Shown: positions 9,465 through 17,901, counted from the first letter of the stretch. The stretch: 64,000 nucleotides of DNA from Acidobacteriota bacterium (GCA_026393675.1 JAPKZQ010000003.1:172840-236839), one strand, 5' to 3'. Program-made: numbers and translations. The notes: generated from the sequence alone by a model not told the origin.

Positions 9465-11654
9465 ATGGACGACGTCAGATTCGGACTCGTGGGGTGCGGT
9501 CGCGTGTCGACACGACACGTGGATGCGCTGGTGCGGCACGTGCCGGGGGCACGCCTGGTCGCGGTGTGCGACATCGTCCCGGAACGCGCGCAGCGGTACG
9601 GCGCGCAACTGGGCATCCCGGCGTTTGCCTCGGCCGCCGAGATGTACCGGGCGGTTGACATCGACGTGGTCGACATCGCCACGCCGAGCGGCGACCACTA
9701 TGCGCGCGCCATGGAGGCGCTCGCGCACGACAAACACGTGGTCGTCGAAAAGCCGGTCGCGCTCAGGCCAGAGCACGCGCAGACGATGATTCGGGAGGCC
9801 GCCGGCCGCGGCTGCCAGTTGTGGGTGGCCCACCAGAACCGCTACAACCGGGCGCTGTCGCGGGCCAGGGCGGAGGTCGCCTCCGGGCGTCTGGGCAAAC
9901 CGGTGCTGGGGACGGTGCGCGTCCGGTGGTCCCGCGATCAGTCGTACTACGACGGTGACAACTGGCACGGCACGTGGTTGATGGATGGCGGCGTGACCTC
10001 CCAGCAGGCCATTCACCACCTCGACGCGCTGCTGTGGTGCATGGGGCCCATCGAGTACGTCGACGCCTCGTGCGCGACGCGGCTGGTGCGGATGGAATGC
10101 GAAGACCTCGCGGTGGCGACGCTGCGGTTCAAGAGCGGCGCGCTCGGGATCATTGAGGCCACCACCGCCACGCGGCCACGCGACATCGAAGCGTCGCTCT
10201 CGGTGTTGGGCGAAGGCGGCGTGGTCGTGCTCGGCGGCCTGGCGATGAACCGGATCGAGCACTGGGAATTCGCCGACACGCGCGACTACGACGCGACGGT
10301 CAAGACCGATTACTTCGAATACGTGCCCAACGCGTACGGGTTCGGCCACGACACGCTGTACAACCGGGTGGTCCGATCCGTCCGGGATGGCGGCCCGATC
10401 GAGATCCCGGCCGACGAAGGCCTCCGATCGATCGAGTTGCTGCACGCGATCTACGCCAGCCACGAGCGCGGCGCGCGCGTGGTGATGGACCAGAGCCCCG
10501 CATCGCGGAAACTGGGTCTGCGGGCCATCACGATCGATGCGTCGACCTCGGCCACCGGCGGCGCTCAGGCGATTGCCGCGTGCCTCTCGAATCGCATCGA
10601 CGAACTGGCTCGCGCCGATCGCTACGTCGCCGGCATCATCGGCGAGCAGCCATCGCGCACCGCCAAGAGCCCGAGCATCTGGAACCACGCCATCCGTCAA
10701 CTCGGCGTCGACGCCTCGTACGTCTCGTTTGATGTGGACGCCGGGAAGCTCGCGCCGCTGGTGCGGGCGTTGCGCGCCTGGCCGCTGTACGTCGGCGGCA
10801 GCGTGACCATGCCCTACAAGGTCGAGATCGCGAAGCATCTCGACGACCTGACGCCGGCGGCCAGGCTGATTGGCGCCGTCAATACGATCTTCCGGAACCC
10901 AGAGGGCCGACTCATTGGCGACAACACGGATGGGGCGGGAGCCGTCGCGGCACTGGTCCGCGGCGTCGGCGGGGACGCACCATTCATCCCGTCGCTCGCC
11001 GGCATGCGCGTCCTGCTGGTGGGCGCCGGCGGGGCCGGGCGCGCGGTTGCGGTCGCCCTCGCGGACGCGATCGGTGAGGGGTCGCTCCTCATCATGAGCC
11101 GCACGCCGGCTCATGCCGATGAGGTGGCCGCGCTGGCACGCGCGCGACATCCGCGCGTGACATCCGCGACCGTCGAGACGATGCCGACCCGGATGGCCGG
11201 CATCGATCTGCTGGTGAACTGCACGGCGTGCGGCCAGGTGGGCCTGCGGACCGCGGGCGGACATCTTGCTGTGACGCTCGAACCGTACTCACCGCTGGCC
11301 GACGTGTCCCCGACGAGCGTGGCCAGGGCGGCAACCGACGCGGACACGCTTCGGGCCTGGCTGGCCAGCAACCTCGACGGCATTGAGCGCAACACGCGCG
11401 CGTCACTCAGCCTGCTGATGGAGCTTCCTTCCTCGGCCCGGGTGTTTGATATCGTCTACGCCCCCGCCGAGACCGTCCTGCTGCGCCAGTCGCGGATGAC
11501 GGGACATCCGGCCCTCAACGGCAAGCTGATGAACCTCCAGCAGGCCGTGACCGCGATGTTTGACGTCGTATTCAAGGCCTACTTCAACGAACGAGGCCTG
11601 GCCACCGACCAGACGCGGCAGGCGATCCTCCGAAGCATGACCGAGGTATGGTAG
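9465..11654 (+). CDS. Fusion: WbpB/WlbA-like Gfo/Idh/MocA oxidoreductase + shikimate-dehydrogenase (AroE-like) domain
   Basis: The single 729-residue frame (AGAGGG upstream of ATG 9465) joins two dehydrogenases. Residues 1-350 are a Gfo/Idh/MocA enzyme: GLVGCGRVS at 7, EKP at 95-97, and an NWHGTWLMDGG segment like WbpB/WlbA, which oxidise a UDP-sugar at C3. Residues about 390-729 follow shikimate dehydrogenase: VTMPYK with Lys452, DNTDGAG with Asp489, and a GAGGAGRA Rossmann loop near 521. Lys452 and Asp489 are 37 residues apart, as are catalytic Lys65 and Asp102 of E. coli AroE. The substrate-carboxylate SxS motif reads AKS, so the substrate may differ from shikimate. The next gene follows with no gap. 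Fusion and location are unusual. Confidence 0.88.
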   Translation: MDDVRFGLVGCGRVSTRHVDALVRHVPGARLVAVCDIVPERAQRYGAQLGIPAFASAAEMYRAVDIDVVDIATPSGDHYARAMEALAHDKHVVVEKPVALRPEHAQTMIREAAGRGCQLWVAHQNRYNRALSRARAEVASGRLGKPVLGTVRVRWSRDQSYYDGDNWHGTWLMDGGVTSQQAIHHLDALLWCMGPIEYVDASCATRLVRMECEDLAVATLRFKSGALGIIEATTATRPRDIEASLSVLGEGGVVVLGGLAMNRIEHWEFADTRDYDATVKTDYFEYVPNAYGFGHDTLYNRVVRSVRDGGPIEIPADEGLRSIELLHAIYASHERGARVVMDQSPASRKLGLRAITIDASTSATGGAQAIAACLSNRIDELARADRYVAGIIGEQPSRTAKSPSIWNHAIRQLGVDASYVSFDVDAGKLAPLVRALRAWPLYVGGSVTMPYKVEIAKHLDDLTPAARLIGAVNTIFRNPEGRLIGDNTDGAGAVAALVRGVGGDAPFIPSLAGMRVLLVGAGGAGRAVAVALADAIGEGSLLIMSRTPAHADEVAALARARHPRVTSATVETMPTRMAGIDLLVNCTACGQVGLRTAGGHLAVTLEPYSPLADVSPTSVARAATDADTLRAWLASNLDGIERNTRASLSLLMELPSSARVFDIVYAPAETVLLRQSRMTGHPALNGKLMNLQQAVTAMFDVVFKAYFNERGLATDQTRQAILRSMTEVW

Positions 11655-12392
11655 GTGTCTGGTGACGAGGTGATTGTGCCTGTGTCCGACCGACGCGTGG
11701 TGGCCATCATTCCGGCTCGTGGCGGTTCGAAGAGCCTGCCCGGCAAGCACCTGAAGCCGCTGGCCGGGAAACCCCTGCTGGCCTACGCGATTGAGCCCGC
11801 CCTCGCCTCCACGCTCATCGACCGGGTGATCATCACGACCGACTCGGCGGAGGTCGCGGACGCGGCGCGCGCGCTTGGTGCGGAAGCCCCGTTTCTGCGT
11901 CCAACCGATCTGGCTGACGATGCGGCGACCACGGAAGCCGCCCTGCAACACGCGGTACTGTGGCTGGACGAACACGACGGGTACCACGCCGACATCGTCG
12001 TGTTTCTCACCTGCACGGCGGTGTTTCGCGAACGGGCCTGGCTCGACGAAGCCGTGCGCCGTCTGCTGGCTCGCCCGGAACTGGATACGGTGTTCGTGGG
12101 CCTGCGCACCCACAAGAACTTCTGGCGCCGCGTCGGATCCGATTGGGTCCGCCTGGCGGCCGACATCCCGTACGGCTCGCGCCAGCATCGGGAGCCGCTC
12201 CTGCGCGAAGAGACGCCGACGGCGTGCGCCACCAGGGCCGATCTGATCCGTGCGGGACGGCGCGTGGGTCCGAAGGTGGATATCATCGAAACCGACGATG
12301 ACCGGGTGATGCTGGATCTGCATTCCGACTTCGACTTGTGGCTGGCTGAACAGGTGCTGGTCGAATGGCCGAAACTCGGCCACAAACTATAA
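11655..12392 (+). CDS. CMP-sugar (acylneuraminate-type) cytidylyltransferase
   Basis: The 245-residue protein starts at GTG 11655 immediately after the preceding TAG. It has the nucleotide-binding signature [19 protein letters not shown] of CMP-sialate, CMP-KDO and related synthetases, then [12 protein letters not shown], and a metal-binding tail DLHSDFD. The central QPTSPLR substrate motif of classical NeuA is replaced by TCTAVFRE, so the activated acid may not be sialic acid. Downstream lies a DAHP-synthase-family enzyme, making a 3-deoxy-ulosonate a plausible substrate. It likely forms a CMP-linked donor for the GT2 encoded at 14259. The TAA overlaps a TATAAT that may serve the next gene. 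Confidence 0.85.
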   Translation: MSGDEVIVPVSDRRVVAIIPARGGSKSLPGKHLKPLAGKPLLAYAIEPALASTLIDRVIITTDSAEVADAARALGAEAPFLRPTDLADDAATTEAALQHAVLWLDEHDGYHADIVVFLTCTAVFRERAWLDEAVRRLLARPELDTVFVGLRTHKNFWRRVGSDWVRLAADIPYGSRQHREPLLREETPTACATRADLIRAGRRVGPKVDIIETDDDRVMLDLHSDFDLWLAEQVLVEWPKLGHKL

Positions 12393-12393
12393 T
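12388..12393 (+). promoter_or_regulatory. Putative -10 element TATAAT upstream of the DAHP-synthase-like gene
   Basis: A perfect TATAAT overlaps the stop codon of the cytidylyltransferase gene and lies 13 bases before ATG 12407. No good -35 hexamer is seen at the usual distance. It could give extra transcription of the last part of the operon. Confidence 0.35.
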
Positions 12394-12406
12394 CGGGGAT
12401 CGAACG

Positions 12407-13270
12407 ATGAAAGACATTTCGCCGAACGATTTGCGCGACAACATCCCGCTGGTCGCCAAACAGCACGACGGCCACAAGACGACAGTGCGCGTCGGCAACG
12501 TCGTCATCGGCGGCGACGCGTTGGTGATCATCGCCGGCCCCTGCGCGGTCGAAACGGAGGAGTTGACGCTGGATATCGCCAGGGCCGTCAAGGCCGCCGG
12601 GGCGACCATGTTGCGGGGCGGGGCGTTCAAGCCGCTCACCTTCCCCTATCGCCGCGGATTGATGATGGAGATTGGCGAACCCGGTCTGGCGTTCCTCAGA
12701 CGCGCGTCTGATGAAACGGGTCTGCCGGTCGTCACCGAGGTCATCGATGTCCGACTCGTCGAGAAGATCGCGCAGTATGCCGACATGCTCCAGATCGGCG
12801 CACGAAACATGGCCAACTTCCCGCTGCTCCAGGAGGTGGCGCAAGCGAAGAAGCCCGTGCTATTGAAACGGCACTTTGGCGCGAGCCTGCGCGACTGGCT
12901 CGGGGCGGCTGAGTACCTGTATTACTACGGCAACACGCAGGTCGTCCTCTGCGAGCGCGGCGTGGTCGCGCCCCACACGCACGAAGTGACCTCCCGTTTC
13001 ATCGTCGATCTGCAGGTGGTGCCCGCGGTGCGCGAGTACTCCCATTTACCGGTCATCGTCGATCCGAGCCATTCGACGTTCAAGCGGCGCTACGTGGCCC
13101 CGATTGCCTGCGGCGCGATTGCCGTGGGCGCCGATGGCATTATCCTCGATGTACATCGCGAACCGGAGAAGGCCGCCGTCGATCCGCTGCAGGCATTGAG
13201 CTATCAGGCGTTTGGCGATCTAATGAAGACGATCCGGGGCCTGGCGCCGGTGTTGGGGCGCACCGCATGA
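12407..13270 (+). CDS. Divergent DAHP synthase (type I-beta, AroF/KdsA superfamily)
   Basis: The 287-residue TIM-barrel enzyme keeps the family core: [12 protein letters not shown] with Cys46, [34 protein letters not shown] and [13 protein letters not shown] with His222. The metal-ligand spacing matches Thermotoga DAHP synthase (His to acid 26, acid to Asp 11), but the glutamate is Asp248; the last ligand is Asp259. The KPRTSP motif that holds the aldose phosphate reads KPLTFP, so the acceptor aldehyde may not be erythrose 4-phosphate. The family condenses phosphoenolpyruvate with an aldose phosphate to give a 3-deoxy-2-ulosonate phosphate. ATG 12407 is chosen over an upstream ATG inside the previous gene. 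The stop overlaps the next gene. Confidence 0.85.
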   Translation: MKDISPNDLRDNIPLVAKQHDGHKTTVRVGNVVIGGDALVIIAGPCAVETEELTLDIARAVKAAGATMLRGGAFKPLTFPYRRGLMMEIGEPGLAFLRRASDETGLPVVTEVIDVRLVEKIAQYADMLQIGARNMANFPLLQEVAQAKKPVLLKRHFGASLRDWLGAAEYLYYYGNTQVVLCERGVVAPHTHEVTSRFIVDLQVVPAVREYSHLPVIVDPSHSTFKRRYVAPIACGAIAVGADGIILDVHREPEKAAVDPLQALSYQAFGDLMKTIRGLAPVLGRTA

Positions 13271-14262
13271 GTACCGCGTCCACGGCGATGAGCGGCGTGC
13301 CGTTCGAAGTGCTCGTCTCGGTCGACGAGTGGCGCGACGATGGCATCGTCACGGCACGGGGCCTGCTGTCGCACCTGGCCGACGTCGGCGCGACGGCGGT
13401 GAAGATCATCGCGTGCCATCCCGATCACTATTCGACCCGCCCGGTGCGGGTCACCCACGCACTCTCGAAGATCGATCCGCGGTTGGCCGCCGTCACGAAT
13501 GGGGCACCGGGCGCGTCGGCCGATTTGCTGGCTGAGATCCGGTCGCACCTCGGTCGTGTGCCGCTGGTGGTGGCGCCCTACGACATCGCGTCGTGCCTGG
13601 AAGCGGCTACGGCTGGCATCGACACCTGGCAGGTCGACGAGGCGATGAACGGCAACGTGCCGTTGCTCGAGGTGCTGGCAGGCGCCGCCAGGCGGGTGTA
13701 TTTCTGCACCTGGGGCTGCACGCAGCGGGAGATTGATGCGGCTCGCACGATCCTGCACGCCACCGAACTGGTGTTTCTCCATCGCGTGCGCGGCAGCCCG
13801 GCCTCGGCCCTGATGCGTGACTGCGCGACAATCGCCCACCTCTCGGGCCTGGGTCACCGCGTTGGCTGGAAGGAACCCCGTCCGACGCGCAGCCATGCGA
13901 TTATCGCCTTGGCCGTTGGCGGATCGGTGGTCGAGATCCCCGCCATTACCGGTGATCTCGATGCCAGCGAGGCGGCGGCTCGCGTCGCCATTCGCATCGC
14001 CAGACTTCGCGGCCTCGCCGCGTCGAGCCGGCGGGTGCTGCTGGGCTATTCCCCGGACGAACTGGACCAGGTCGACGACCTGCGGCCGGGGCTGGTCGCG
14101 GCGTGTGCCATCCCCGCGGGCACGGTGCTGACGCGCGACATGATTGCGTTCAAGGCACCGGCCGTCGGGCTCTCGGTCGAGCACCTGGGCCTCGCGATTG
14201 GACGCAGGGCGCTGTACGACCTGCGCCCGAACGAGCCGCTCACCTTCGGGGTGGTGTTATGA
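13267..14262 (+). CDS. NeuB-like protein with C-terminal SAF (antifreeze-like) domain, catalytic residues lost
   Basis: The 331-residue protein starts at ATG 13267 (ATGA). Its C-terminus (about 270-331: [38 protein letters not shown]) is a clear SAF domain as in sialic acid synthase NeuB. The N-terminal part follows the NeuB barrel: GATAVKIIA for GADAVKFQ, APYDIAS for [13 protein letters not shown] for STGMST. Residues needed in NeuB are missing: SDHT reads KEPR, EKHFT reads EIPAIT, and KIASGD reads QVDEAM. It is therefore probably non-catalytic, or catalyses something else, perhaps as a partner of the DAHP-synthase-like enzyme encoded just upstream. Confidence 0.75.
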   Translation: MSTASTAMSGVPFEVLVSVDEWRDDGIVTARGLLSHLADVGATAVKIIACHPDHYSTRPVRVTHALSKIDPRLAAVTNGAPGASADLLAEIRSHLGRVPLVVAPYDIASCLEAATAGIDTWQVDEAMNGNVPLLEVLAGAARRVYFCTWGCTQREIDAARTILHATELVFLHRVRGSPASALMRDCATIAHLSGLGHRVGWKEPRPTRSHAIIALAVGGSVVEIPAITGDLDASEAAARVAIRIARLRGLAASSRRVLLGYSPDELDQVDDLRPGLVAACAIPAGTVLTRDMIAFKAPAVGLSVEHLGLAIGRRALYDLRPNEPLTFGVVL

Positions 14263-14945
14263 AGGCCGGTATTGTCATCCGCACGAAGAACGAGGAGGCA
14301 TGGCTCGCGCAGGTGCTCGGCGCGATCGGCCGGCAGGTGGATGTCGAGACCGACGTCGTGGTGGTGGACAACGACTCGACCGACAGAACCCTGGAGATTG
14401 CCAGCCGCTACCCGTGCCGCGTGGTATCGATCTCGGACCGCGACTTCTCCCACGGGCGCGCGCTTAACCTGGGCATTCGGGAAACCCCCGCCGACCTGGT
14501 GGCCATCCTGTCGGGCCACTGCATTCCCGCCAACGAGCGGTGGCTGCTGCGCTTCTCCGCGAACTTCAGCCAGGCGTCGATCGCGGGCGTCTATGGGCGT
14601 CAGGAGCCCCTGCCCGACAGCACCGCGTTCGACAAGCGCGATTTGTGGACGACGTTTGGCCGCGACCGACGCACGCAGCGGCACGATCACTTCTTCCACA
14701 ATGCGAACTCGATGCTCCGGCGCGCCGTCTGGGCGGAGGTGCCGTTCAACGAGGATCTGCCCGGCGTCGAGGATCGCGACTGGGCCCGGAGCGTGCAGGA
14801 TCTGGGCTGGCAGATCGCGTACGAACCGCACGCCAGCGTCTACCACCACCATGGCATTCATCAGGGACGCGACGAGGGCCGCGCCGCGCGCGTGGCGCGC
14901 GTGATCGAGCTCATCCAGAACCGGACCACTGGAGAATCCTTGTGA
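14259..14945 (+). CDS. Glycosyltransferase family 2
   Basis: The 228-residue protein starts at ATG 14259, overlapping the NeuB-like stop. GT-A features are RTKNEEAWL, VVDNDSTDRTLEIA and PGVEDRDWA, the last matching the acidic catalytic-base region of GT2 enzymes. The usual DxD position reads SGHC, as in some rhamnosyltransferase-like GT2 proteins. Its place between the NeuB-like gene and a second cytidylyltransferase-like gene suggests that it uses the CMP-activated product of this block; this is inference, since GT2 enzymes more often use UDP, GDP or dTDP sugars. The stop overlaps the next start as GTGA. Confidence 0.85.
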   Translation: MKAGIVIRTKNEEAWLAQVLGAIGRQVDVETDVVVVDNDSTDRTLEIASRYPCRVVSISDRDFSHGRALNLGIRETPADLVAILSGHCIPANERWLLRFSANFSQASIAGVYGRQEPLPDSTAFDKRDLWTTFGRDRRTQRHDHFFHNANSMLRRAVWAEVPFNEDLPGVEDRDWARSVQDLGWQIAYEPHASVYHHHGIHQGRDEGRAARVARVIELIQNRTTGESL

Positions 14946-15706
14946 GCAGCGAACCGGGCACGCGAACGCTTGGCATCATTCCTGTCCGCGAGGCTGACGT
15001 GCTCGCCGCTGGCGAGCCCATCCTGCTGGCCGGACGCCCGTTGCTGGCGTACACGATCGATGCCGCGCGCGAGGCGTCCCGCCTGGCCCGCGTCGTCGTC
15101 AGCACGGATGGCCACGCCGCAGCCGAACTGGCGCGGGCGCTGGGCGCCGACGTGCCCTTCATGCGCCCCGCGGAGCTCGCCAGGCCGGGCGTCGGCATCT
15201 GGCAGGTGCTCCAGCACTGTATCAACTGGCTCCAGGACCAACAGGGCGACCGGTTCGACATGGTGGTCCTGCTCGAGGCCAGCCATCCGGTCCGGCCGCG
15301 CGGCCTGGTCGATCGGGTGATCGACGCGCTCACGTCGAGCGACTTCGACAGCGTGTTGACCGCGCACGAAGAGCGCCATGCGTTCTGGATGCAGACGCCG
15401 GACGGAGAGATTCACCCGGTCGCGCTCGATCAGGAGTCGTCTCGTCAGAGGCGGCCGCCGCTGTTTCGCGAAGTCGCGGGCCTGGCCTGCGCGAGCCGGC
15501 ACGGCGTGGTCACCGCCGGACGAGGCCCCGGTCGCAACGTCGGCATTGTCCCCGTGCACTCGTGGTTTGGTCTGATTGACACGCAGGATCCGTTCGGCCT
15601 GATCGTGGCCGAGAAACTGCTCGAGGCCGCGCGGGAACAGCCCGCCCTCAGCGGCGGACCTCTTGTCGGCTTTCCTGATTCCAGGTCGGCCGGCCAGAAC
15701 CGTTAG
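14942..15706 (+). CDS. Degenerate CMP-sugar cytidylyltransferase-like protein
   Basis: The protein is 254 residues from GTG 14942. The overall layout matches the cytidylyltransferase encoded at 11655: LLAYTIDAAREASRLARVVVST, LARALGADVPFMRP, LLEASHPVRP and a final GLIDTQDPFGLIVAE. The nucleotide-binding ARGGSK loop is replaced by VREADVLAAG, so the P-loop-like arginine and lysine are gone. It is probably catalytically weak or inactive, perhaps a regulatory partner of the intact synthetase, or it uses a different nucleotide. It is the last gene before a 160-bp gap holding a dispersed repeat. Confidence 0.7.
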   Translation: MSSEPGTRTLGIIPVREADVLAAGEPILLAGRPLLAYTIDAAREASRLARVVVSTDGHAAAELARALGADVPFMRPAELARPGVGIWQVLQHCINWLQDQQGDRFDMVVLLEASHPVRPRGLVDRVIDALTSSDFDSVLTAHEERHAFWMQTPDGEIHPVALDQESSRQRRPPLFREVAGLACASRHGVVTAGRGPGRNVGIVPVHSWFGLIDTQDPFGLIVAEKLLEAAREQPALSGGPLVGFPDSRSAGQNR

Positions 15707-15746
15707 CAGTGCCCGGCACTCCGCGCAGGAACAGGCACGTCCAGCC

Positions 15747-15806
15747 CGTCATTCCGGCGAACGCCGGAATCCAGGACTGGACCCCGGCTTCCGCCGGGGT
15801 GACGAG
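15747..15806. repeat. REP-like palindromic repeat, copy A
   Basis: A perfect palindrome ATTCCGGCG-AA-CGCCGGAAT lies at 15751-15770, followed by ACCCCGGC-TTCC-GCCGGGGT at 15781-15800. The first palindrome recurs at 43082-43101. Such elements are common extragenic repeats in GC-rich bacteria and can act as weak terminators between operons; here it separates the preceding operon from an epimerase gene. Confidence 0.75.
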
Positions 15807-15866
15807 AAACTTGCTTCATTCTGTAAGATGGGATCCATAGAAGACGTCTGGTCGCGGAGAACACAC

Positions 15867-16841
15867 ATGCGCGCATTGATTACGGGTGGTGCGGGATTCA
15901 TCGGATCGCATCTGTCGGAAGCGCTGTTGCGGGACGGGCACCACGTGTCCATCATCGACAACCTGTCGACAGGCGCCATCGAGAACATCGCGCATCTGAA
16001 AAGCCACCCCGCGTTCAGTTACACGATCGACACGATCGAGCACGAACCGGTGCTGGCGGAACTGGTGGACGGGTGCGACATCGTGTTTCACCTGGCCGCG
16101 GCCGTCGGCGTCCGGCTTATCGTCGAAGAGCCGGTCCGCACGATCGAGACGAATGTGCACGGCACCGAGGTCGTGTTGCAGCACGCCAACAAGAAGAAGA
16201 AGCTCGTACTGGTCGCATCGACCTCCGAGGTGTATGGCAAGAGCACTGATGTGCCGTTTCGCGAGAGCGGCGATCTTCAGCTGGGTGCCACCGCCAAGCA
16301 CCGGTGGGCCTACGCGTGCAGCAAGGCCATCGACGAGTTCCTGGCTTTGGCGTACTGGAAAGAGCGTCGGCTGCCTGTCGTCATTGTCCGGCTCTTCAAC
16401 ACGGTTGGCCCGCGCCAAACCGGCCGCTACGGCATGGTGCTTCCCACCTTCGTCGGGCAGGCGCTCGCCGGTCAGCCCATCACCGTCTACGGCGACGGCA
16501 CGCAGAGCCGCTGCTTCGGGTACGTCGGCGATGTGGTCGGCGCGCTGATCCGGCTGGCGCAGGAACCGCGCGCCGTCGGTGAGGTCTTCAACGTCGGTAA
16601 CGATCAGGAGATCTCGATTCGCGCGCTTGCCGAGCGCATCAAGGCCATGACCCACAGCGCCTCCGAGATTGTCACCCTGCCATACGACGAGGTCTACGAG
16701 ACCGGGTTTGAGGACATGGCCAGACGCATCCCCGACCTGAGCAAGATCCGGAAGTTAATAGGCTACGAGCCAACGGTTCAGCTTGACCGCATCATCGAAG
16801 AGGTCGTCGATTACACGCGGCAGCGCCCGTCCTTCGTGTAG
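15867..16841 (+). CDS. NAD-dependent nucleotide-sugar epimerase/dehydratase (extended SDR)
   Basis: The 324-residue protein starts at ATG 15867. It has GGAGFIGSHL at residue 7, VASTSEVYGKS, and the intact catalytic pair Tyr149 and Lys153 (YACSK). LFNTVGPRQTGRYGMVLP and YGDGTQSRCFGYVGD place it near UDP-glucuronate decarboxylase and UDP-glucose 4-epimerase. It acts in the cytoplasm on a nucleotide sugar, most likely feeding the glycosyltransferases of this region. An in-frame upstream extension runs through the REP-like repeat and is not credible. It follows the ulosonate block but has its own upstream gap, so it may be transcribed separately. Confidence 0.88.
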   Translation: MRALITGGAGFIGSHLSEALLRDGHHVSIIDNLSTGAIENIAHLKSHPAFSYTIDTIEHEPVLAELVDGCDIVFHLAAAVGVRLIVEEPVRTIETNVHGTEVVLQHANKKKKLVLVASTSEVYGKSTDVPFRESGDLQLGATAKHRWAYACSKAIDEFLALAYWKERRLPVVIVRLFNTVGPRQTGRYGMVLPTFVGQALAGQPITVYGDGTQSRCFGYVGDVVGALIRLAQEPRAVGEVFNVGNDQEISIRALAERIKAMTHSASEIVTLPYDEVYETGFEDMARRIPDLSKIRKLIGYEPTVQLDRIIEEVVDYTRQRPSFV

Positions 16842-16881
16842 CGGCTCCGCGTAGCGGCTGGCGCCGGGTGACGCGCGGCGC

Positions 16882-16887
16882 TATACT
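16882..16887 (+). promoter_or_regulatory. Putative -10 element TATACT
   Basis: TATACT lies 24 bases before ATG 16911, and an AGAGG ribosome-binding site follows at 16896-16900. No convincing -35 box is seen. Confidence 0.35.
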
Positions 16888-16910
16888 GCTTGAACAGAGG
16901 TTGACAAGAT

Positions 16911-17678
16911 ATGGCATGGACACGCGTCCTGACGTGCGGACTGGTCGTCTTGCTCGTTGTCGCAGGCGTGTCTCCGGCGCGGGCGGGAGAGATATTCTTT
17001 TCCATTCGCGACGGCCGGGTGACGCTGGTCGCGCGCGATGCACAGCTCAGCGACATCCTCGCGGTGTGGGAACGCGAAGGACGGACCAGGATCGTCGCGA
17101 GAGAGCGAGTCCAGGGTGTGGTGAAGTCGCTCGAGTTGACGAACGAACCCGAATCGGCCGCGCTGGCGACGATTCTGCGTTCGGTCACCGGCTACATCGC
17201 TGCCAGGCATCCGGTTCCGCCTCGCGACGGGTCCACCTATCGCTGCATCATCATCAACCCGGTCCCTGCCCCCGCGATGCTGGCGCAGGCCGGACCTGTC
17301 GCCAGAACGACACCACAGCCGTCGTCGCAGACGGGCATGCCTCAGTTGATGATGGGTGACCCTGGCATGTTTCCTCCGGCGTTTATTCCACCTCCGCCCG
17401 ACGACTCGGACGATGGCGGAGCGAGCCGGGGGCAGATGCCTGCGGGGGGCATGCGACAGCCGGGAATGATGTCACCTGCTGGCATTCCGCGGCCGCAATT
17501 CGATACGGCGACTGGGTATGATCCAGCGATGCGTTCCACGCAGCCGGCTCGGACGCCGGCATCATTCCCCGGCGCCGGGATTGTGGTTCCTGGTGCCGTT
17601 GTTCCGGCGCCCCAGTCGCCCGGGATGCCGACTCAGCCCGGCCAGAAGCCGCCGGGACGACCACCCGGGGTCGGTTAG
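16911..17678 (+). CDS. Secreted protein with STN-like domain and proline-rich tail
   Basis: The 255-residue protein starts at ATG 16911 with AGAGG upstream. Residues 1-25 form a signal peptide ending SPARA. Residues about 29-105 (VTLVARDAQLSDILAVWERE..) resemble the short STN domain found at the N-terminus of secretins and TonB receptors, a beta-alpha module that contacts periplasmic partners. The remaining 150 residues are rich in Pro, Gly, Gln and Met and look disordered. No transmembrane barrel follows, so it is not a secretin itself. A role in the envelope, perhaps tied to the secreted repeat protein downstream, is a guess. Confidence 0.65.
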   Translation: MAWTRVLTCGLVVLLVVAGVSPARAGEIFFSIRDGRVTLVARDAQLSDILAVWEREGRTRIVARERVQGVVKSLELTNEPESAALATILRSVTGYIAARHPVPPRDGSTYRCIIINPVPAPAMLAQAGPVARTTPQPSSQTGMPQLMMGDPGMFPPAFIPPPPDDSDDGGASRGQMPAGGMRQPGMMSPAGIPRPQFDTATGYDPAMRSTQPARTPASFPGAGIVVPGAVVPAPQSPGMPTQPGQKPPGRPPGVG

Positions 17679-17682
17679 GCTC

Positions 17683-17707
17683 GGAAATGGGGTCTGACCC
17701 CATTTCC
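17683..17707. repeat. Palindromic GGGGTC repeat, short form
   Basis: Perfect 12-bp arms GGAAATGGGGTC and GACCCCATTTCC flank a single T. The same core occurs in the larger inverted repeat at 49036-49121. It sits just after a stop codon and could also end transcription. Confidence 0.75.
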
Positions 17708-17849
17708 TCACGCGGTGCATTTGAGACAGACTTCTTGTCGCTAATCCGCCACGATTGTCTCCACATACGAATAGGCTCGCGCCAGAACCTGAGCAGATCT
17801 GCAATTGGAAGTGGAGCGATTCTTGCTTACGCTTGTCGGGATAGGGCGT

Positions 17850-17901
17850 CCTTGCGACTCGCAAGGTGAAATCTATCGCGAGGAATCCGTTCAACCGATA
17901 G
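17850..17901 (+). other. Possible structured leader of the repeat-protein gene
   Basis: The 248-bp gap before ATG 17956 holds no gene. Two short perfect stems are visible: CCTTGCG/CGCAAGG (17850-17866) and CTATCG/CGATAG (17873-17901). No known riboswitch class was recognised. An AAGGAA ribosome-binding site precedes the start. Confidence 0.25.

Noticed and set aside
12407..13270. Reading the DAHP-synthase-like gene as a normal housekeeping aroF
   Set aside because: Changed KPRTSP motif, changed metal ligand and overlaps with sugar-activation genes make a dedicated role more likely, so no gene symbol was given.
17850..17901. Leader of the repeat-protein gene as a known riboswitch
   Set aside because: The stems are short and none of the conserved core strings of c-di-GMP, cobalamin, SAM or TPP riboswitches is present.
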